This document shows, in pieces, positions 58,973 to 64,000 of a DNA stretch of 64,000 nt (positions within the stretch are counted from its first letter, which is position 1; every line of letters starts with the position of its first letter). Where the stretch lies: the NCBI GenBank assembly GCA_019914945.1, contig CM034106.1, positions 6,944,001 to 7,008,000 of the forward strand. The letters run 5' to 3'. A program made the translations under genes and the position numbers. The notes beneath the pieces were generated by a model, which was given only the letters and a program-made list of their open reading frames with translations, made no database searches and was not told the origin of the DNA. Source of the stretch: Typha latifolia. Its lineage: Eukaryota > Streptophyta > Magnoliopsida > Poales > Typhaceae.

Positions 58973-60250
58973 CACTATGTGCGCACCTCTTACCTTCCTT
59001 TACACCACACCACTAGTTTCTTGCTTTAGATTTACTTGATCTTCTTAGATTTAAGCCCTCATTTGTTTAGAGTTTAGGGGGTCTCTAAACGGTTAAGGGA
59101 CCCCTAATGTGATTCAGTAACTAAATACTAAAATAATTTTTTTTCTTAATTAAGTTCAGTCCTCAATAAATAATTAAATAATAATATATAAATTCTAATA
59201 TTTTTTTAATTTGATTCTAATTTTACTCTTAACATGATTTACATCTATCAATTTCATATTTTGTCGCTCCTCTCTTTTCTTCTCTCTCTCCTCTCTTTCA
59301 AAATACTCAAATATTTTATATTGTAAATATTAAGTCTCACAAGAAACTTAGAAATAAAATAAAAATTACCAAAAATTGTAAATAATTTGAGTAGATAAAA
59401 TATAATTATTTTTAAAACATTTTTACTAATAATACCGTTTAATGTAGGTTTAATAAATAATTATATAAAATAAAAATAACTCATTGGTTAATTTACAATT
59501 CAATTTAATGGGTTAAAGTGAACTAAATTAGCTGGTTTATGGGCTTAGAAGGCAGCAAAGGCTAATTCGCTGACTTACAAAATAAGCCAGTAAAAGTTAT
59601 TTTGCGAGCTTAATATAAATTTGCAAGCGTACAAAGGAAATTTTAAAAATAAATTAACCGTACACATCCAATATTTGTGTAATAAATATCACGTGAGGTA
59701 TATTTTAAAAAAATTATTATTACTTGATGAGTCACTACTATGACATTTGCAGACTTATATGTTATATATTTGCGGGCTTAGTCATATTATTTGCTGGCTT
59801 AAGATAAAGTTTGTAAATAAGAAGAATATTAATTATATTATAAATTAATTTTAATGAATTAGACCATCGCTTGAGAGTGTCGTTATAAATAATATATAAC
59901 GGAAGCTAACTCTAATTAGGATTTAGCGTGGTCATGTATATTTAGTTAAAAAATATTTAAAATTGAGTCGGTGATCTGGGTGTATCTATATTAATTGCTC
60001 CTAACAGAGAATTAATATAGATTAATGTAGGGAAAGTGTACTAAGTAGATTATCTTAATTAGAGAAACGGAATAATTTAGTATTGCCTATGTGATTTACT
60101 TATACGATATTAATCAGTAGAATGAAAATTCGAGGTAATTTATTTTAAATTACTTTTAATAACATGTTAGGTACTAGTACAGCTATTGCTAGCTCAACCT
60201 AATTAATAAATATAAAAATTCGCAAATAAACCTACCCAAGCTTATAGTGA
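58973..60250. other. AT-rich intergenic DNA
   Basis: AT-rich, with phrases such as TTTGCGAGCTTAATATAAATTTGCAAGC and TTTGCGGGCTTAG repeated loosely around 59570-59820. No coding motif. Confidence 0.45.
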
Positions 60251-61706
60251 ACATCAGCAAGATTATTTAACTAATTAGTGATAGGATAATTGTGCTTATG
60301 TTTTTTTATTTGCTTTTCTTATCGAGGTGGACTCCATACCCTATGAGAATGATCTCGTGGCATAGTTGCAGCTAGTGGTAGTGTAGAGAATGAAATAACT
60401 TACCTTATGACGTCATCTTATTCATAGCATGCATGTGCACGTCATGCATGGTAGTTTTATTTTGCTATTCGATAAAATTGCGCATACCATGATTTTCTAC
60501 GCATAATTATTAGGCATGAACATGTGTTTTAGCATGTAAATCATGATAATAATGTGTGTTTCATTATATTTGTTGTGATGTATAATATTATGACATTTGC
60601 ACACGTGCACGACCATAAAGAGGGTGAATGCTGCGTCTCGACAGTACCCGACACCTCCCTAGCCAGGGTTAGGAGTGGGGGATATTCTTATACTTATATA
60701 TATTAGGGCCCATGCCTGAGGTCTTAATCTATCAATCATAGATAATCAGACAACCATTTTGCTAGGCGATGGGCGATTTACTATTAATTGACGATAGTCA
60801 TACCATTTAGGGTATTTAAGATAGAGAGAGAAGGGTAGGATGACGTAGACCTAGCGGTACCCGATGACATAGGGTTTGGGTGTTCGTGAGTGACGGCTCA
60901 TGATTTTCGCAAAGTGGTGCGATGGTGTGGAGCCGAGGGCTTAGATGATAGTATCGATGCCCGATATTGACCCTTGTGATGGGCTTATGATTGAGATCCT
61001 TAGTTTGCGGTGGTGGACAATCGATCATATTGCTTGCTGGGTGATGGCTTGACGATTCTACCACTAGGGTCTACCCTCCCTTGGAGGTATGTGTGTGGTC
61101 AGACATGAGTATTAATATGGCCTACGGGCGTAGCTCTGCATGAGCCTATGTTATAGACTTGGTTGTTTGAGATGATGCATACTATGTGGTGTAGTGTTGA
61201 CATGGCCTATGGGCGGAGCTCAATGTGAGCTCAAGTTTGAGGACTTGATGGTCCAGACTGATGCATTGATTTGATCATGATGCGCATATTCATATTTACT
61301 TATTGTTGCATCATTCATTGCATTATTTTTAGACTATAAAAGTAGAAACTTGCTGGACTTTATGCTCACCACCTTCTGGTGAAAATATTTTCAAATTAGA
61401 AGATGAGCCAGGGTTTGTAGTGCAGCCGATAAAGAATTATCTTTAATTTCTCTTATTTATTTATTCTTGTAAATTAAATTAGATGACTTATAGCCCCTAC
61501 GTGGGCAATTTTCATTTGTCTATGGATATGTATTTTGGGGCTTATTGTGACCTATGGTGTTATGGGCTTCTTTTTGTCTGTTTTATTTATGGAAATGTGG
61601 ATTTTTTTTGTCTATATATTGTTTTGAAACATTGACTAGCAGATTACTTGGTAATCACATAGGTTCTACCTGCGTGAGGGGCATATATTTGGTGGCGGGT
61701 ATTACA
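60250..61706 (+). mobile_element. LTR-like 3' portion of a Ty3-type element
   Basis: Ends GTTCTACCTGCGTGAGGG...GGCGGGTATTACA at 61706, a close match to the common plant Ty3 LTR terminus. Upstream are the low-complexity and CACC/GGTG-rich stretches typical of long chromovirus-type LTRs. An imperfect repeat (ATGGCCTACGGGCGTAGCTC at 61118; ATGGCCTATGGGCGGAGCTC at 61202) lies inside. The start was not found. Confidence 0.45.
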
Positions 61707-61709
61707 TAT

Positions 61710-62250
61710 ACTTTCTTAGAAAGGCTTTTCTAAATGCTAATAATAAGTCAATATGGAAGGGATTGCAAACTGTTCAGGATCGTAGCTATTGGGTAGATAT
61801 GAAAATGGATTTGCCACCACCATTCACACAACTAGGCGCTTCAAATATGCCCGATTTTATTTGATTGTACTATTATTGAGTATACTATTAGGCATTGTAC
61901 TATTATTGATGTACTATGTAATATTTATTATTTATTATTTGTGACGTATGATATGGTATTTAGTTTCAATTTTGGTACTATATAGTAATTGTGAACATGT
62001 ATTACCATCACATTTTTATCACATATCATGAAACTTTATTGATAAGTTTATATTATTTGTATATGAAACTATGCAGTTGTGACCACATTTAAAATATATT
62101 GTATGTATATTAAGTATGCTTTATTTATAAAAAGTTGTAATTATTAAAATATTCTAATTCATATTTTATTATTGCAGAAAGCGATAAGAGCACAAATATC
62201 TTATAATTGGACAACAAAATTGGTAGGTATGATTATTCATGCTGTCATCT
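61710..62250. other. AT-rich DNA with short protein-like frame
   Basis: At about 61710-61860 a plus frame reads KSIWKGLQTVQDRSYWVDMK then MDLPPPFTQLGASNMPDFI before a stop. It looks coding in origin, but I do not recognise it. The rest is AT-rich. Confidence 0.3.
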
Positions 62251-62325
62251 TTACTTTAAAGAACATGGTTAATATGTTACAACTATATACAAATTCATAT
62301 TGCAAATAATAGGGAATAACTCCAT

Positions 62326-63750
62326 ATGAAAATGTTTGGAGAACAAGTTGATATTGATCATAATTCAGATAGTATCCTTTCAGATAGTAGTAGTGTATCA
62401 GTCGCTAGCCTACATGACAACTTGTCAATTTTGATAGAGTTGGATGAATTCCTAGATGAAGTTGAAGAATATTTTCTGTCATCTAGTTCTACAAGACTTA
62501 CACCAAGGCCTTGTAGAACTAGACCATTTTCTGAAAATGATTTTGTTAATGATATCCTAAATAGTCATTCAAATCATTGCATTGATGAGTTTTGATTGAG
62601 CGTTGAAATTTTTACTTATTTAGTACAACTATTGAAAAAAAGAGGCCTGATTATGAACACAAATATCTCAACAAGTGAGCAATTAGCTATCTTTTATATA
62701 TGATTGCACATGGGGTATCTATGAGGACTCTTGTAGAGAAATTTCATGATGTTACCTTTGTTGTTTGCTCTCTAAAGCAAACTTATATTAAAATGTTACT
62801 CCCCGACGTTGGGGTTCATCCAAAGATTCAAAGAAGTAATTTATTTTATTCGTACTTTAGGATTAGTATCATTTTCAATCTCACATTATTATTCAAACCA
62901 CTTTTAAAATATATTGTTGACATTTTGTAACGTTCAATTTTATACATTTGTACAAAATGCTATTGGTGCAATAAATGGGACCTATATATAATATATTATC
63001 AAAGTCATAGATCATCAAACACGTGCAATCGTAAGGGTGATATCTTTCAAAATGTAATGGTTATGGTTAATTTTGATATGAAATTCTTATATCTCCTACC
63101 TAATTGGGAAGGTAGTGTATTTGACATAACCATATTACGATCTACTATTGATGAATACAATTTTACTGTGCCTCCTAGTAAGTCGATATAGTTGAAATTA
63201 ATAAACTAAGTTTTTACCAATTATAAAATTAAGAAAACTTAATTTCTATTGTATATAGACAAATATTATCTTGTAGATGCAGGCTATGCAAATTCTTATT
63301 AATTTTTGGCACCTTATATAAGAACTATGTATCATTTAAGTGAGTACCGTCATATGCGTATGTCACATATCGGGCAACAGATTTATTTAATCATCGTCAC
63401 GTGCAACTTTGTAATATAGTTGAGATGACTTTTAGTGTATGGAAACAACGGTTCCAAATTTAAAAAATGCAAATGGGGCTATACAAGAAAATAAGGCAAA
63501 CCAAAATTATCATGGCATGTGCTATTTTGCACAATTTTATTATTAAACACCATCAAGGAAATGATAGATTTTTGTCTACAAATGGAACTATTGAATCTAC
63601 TTTCAACCATAATGATACACATTTTTATATAGTTGAAACATAAGAATCTATTGATTATAATCGTGATGGTAATATACTAATAAATGAGATTACAACTTAA
63701 TTGTGGGAAGGAAGAGACCCAAGTATATTTTCTTTTCTACTGATATTGTA
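62326..63750 (+). pseudogene. PIF/Harbinger transposase remnant
   Basis: Read in order through several shifts: an acidic Ser-rich start (from 62326), RTRPFSENDFVNDILNSHSN, TSEQLAIF and YMIAHGVSMRTLVEKFHDV. Then FQNVMVMVNFDMKFLYLLPN and WEGSVFDITILRSTI, preceded by NAIGAINGTYI, form the DDE_Tnp_4 nuclease core (first Asp of the GTxID-type motif replaced by Asn). Next come YYLVDAGYANSY and FLAPYIRTMYHLSEYRHM, the second Asp region and following motif. Last is EITT then a stop then LWEGRDPSIFS. The intact protein is about 400 residues. Termini of the element are not identified. Confidence 0.8.
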
Positions 63751-63759
63751 TTTATTCAT

Positions 63760-64000
63760 ATTAATTATTATTTATTTTGTCTTATTCTCATTGACTAATT
63801 ATGTTGTGTACATTAGTAGAAGGACCGACGTCTTTTATTCTTGGCCGGAATGTCATGCTCAGGTGAATGGATTTTCAGGCGCATATTTTGGCTCTTTTTT
63901 GCTCTTTCCCAACATATGATCTTGCTGTGGATTTGTATTCCAGATTTATTACAGCAAATAAAAAGCAAGCAACTCCGCCACAAAAGAAAAGACTTAACAA
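63760..64000. other. Non-coding 3' flank of the Harbinger remnant
   Basis: AT-rich, with no terminus or coding motif recognised before the window ends. Confidence 0.4.

Noticed and set aside
62326..62595. 89-codon acidic ORF as an independent gene
   Set aside because: Its last third (RTRPFSENDFVNDILNSHSN) matches the start of PIF/Harbinger transposases and continues into one after a stop.
1..64000. tRNA, rRNA, CRISPR arrays, organelle DNA, pararetrovirus sequence
   Set aside because: None was recognised by eye. The repeats found are retroelement, DNA-element or tandem repeats; a tRNA scan was not possible.

Overview
This is nuclear DNA of a flowering plant. It has GT-AG introns, AT-rich intergenic DNA, plant-specific gene families (DUF247, LRR receptor-like kinase, SEC14-like, sucrase/ferredoxin-like) and a dense load of LTR retrotransposons, LINEs and DNA elements. 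The species cannot be named from the sequence, and monocot versus eudicot is not resolved.

Genes. Five protein-coding genes are well supported. (1) 3444-5120 (+): the last four exons of a small membrane protein of plastid/cyanobacterial type; its 5' exons are not visible. (2) 6616-8142 (-): an intronless DUF247 (UPF0481) protein with a C-terminal membrane anchor. (3) 17005-20559 (-): a five-exon sucrase/ferredoxin-like (AIM32-like) protein with a C-terminal anchor. (4) 29665-32762 (-): a two-exon LRR receptor-like kinase whose HRD and DFG motifs are both degenerate, so a likely pseudokinase. (5) 35535-43020 (-): an eleven-exon SEC14/CRAL-TRIO protein of 302 residues; every exon join keeps frame. 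A GC-rich 59-codon ORF at 15572-15751 (+), with a TATA box and good start context, is a candidate unrecognised small gene. The genes look like independent housekeeping or signalling genes, not a cluster.

Repeats. 0.4-2 kb is a degenerate minisatellite split by a complete solo LTR (TSD TACTG). 8.5-14.9 kb is a nest: copia A, cut by a Ty3-type solo LTR, then copia B, then an inverted LINE. 21-27.6 kb is a second nest: a LINE ORF1 piece; a reversed Ty3/gypsy gag cut by a solo LTR; and a LINE RT/RNase H region cut by a TIR element and by a complete solo LTR (TSD TAGGC). 28.2-29.1 kb is another LINE ORF1. 45.5-51.9 kb holds Ty3/gypsy remnants and LTR-like DNA. 51,992-57,888 is a Ty1/copia element with a 1112-codon gag-pol ORF, a YVND in place of the catalytic YVDD, and a broken RNase H. 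58,335-58,964 is a non-autonomous hAT element with a perfect 8-bp TSD. 62.3-63.75 kb is a decayed PIF/Harbinger transposase.

No virus, tRNA, rRNA, CRISPR array or organelle insertion was recognised. No clearly new multi-gene system is visible. The most unusual signals are clusters of the palindrome GCGTTCGAACGC in several distinct LTR families, the small ORF at 15.6 kb, a palindromic-LTR mini-retroelement in the kinase intron, and the mixed young/decayed state of the copia element. All exon boundaries and repeat limits were read by eye.
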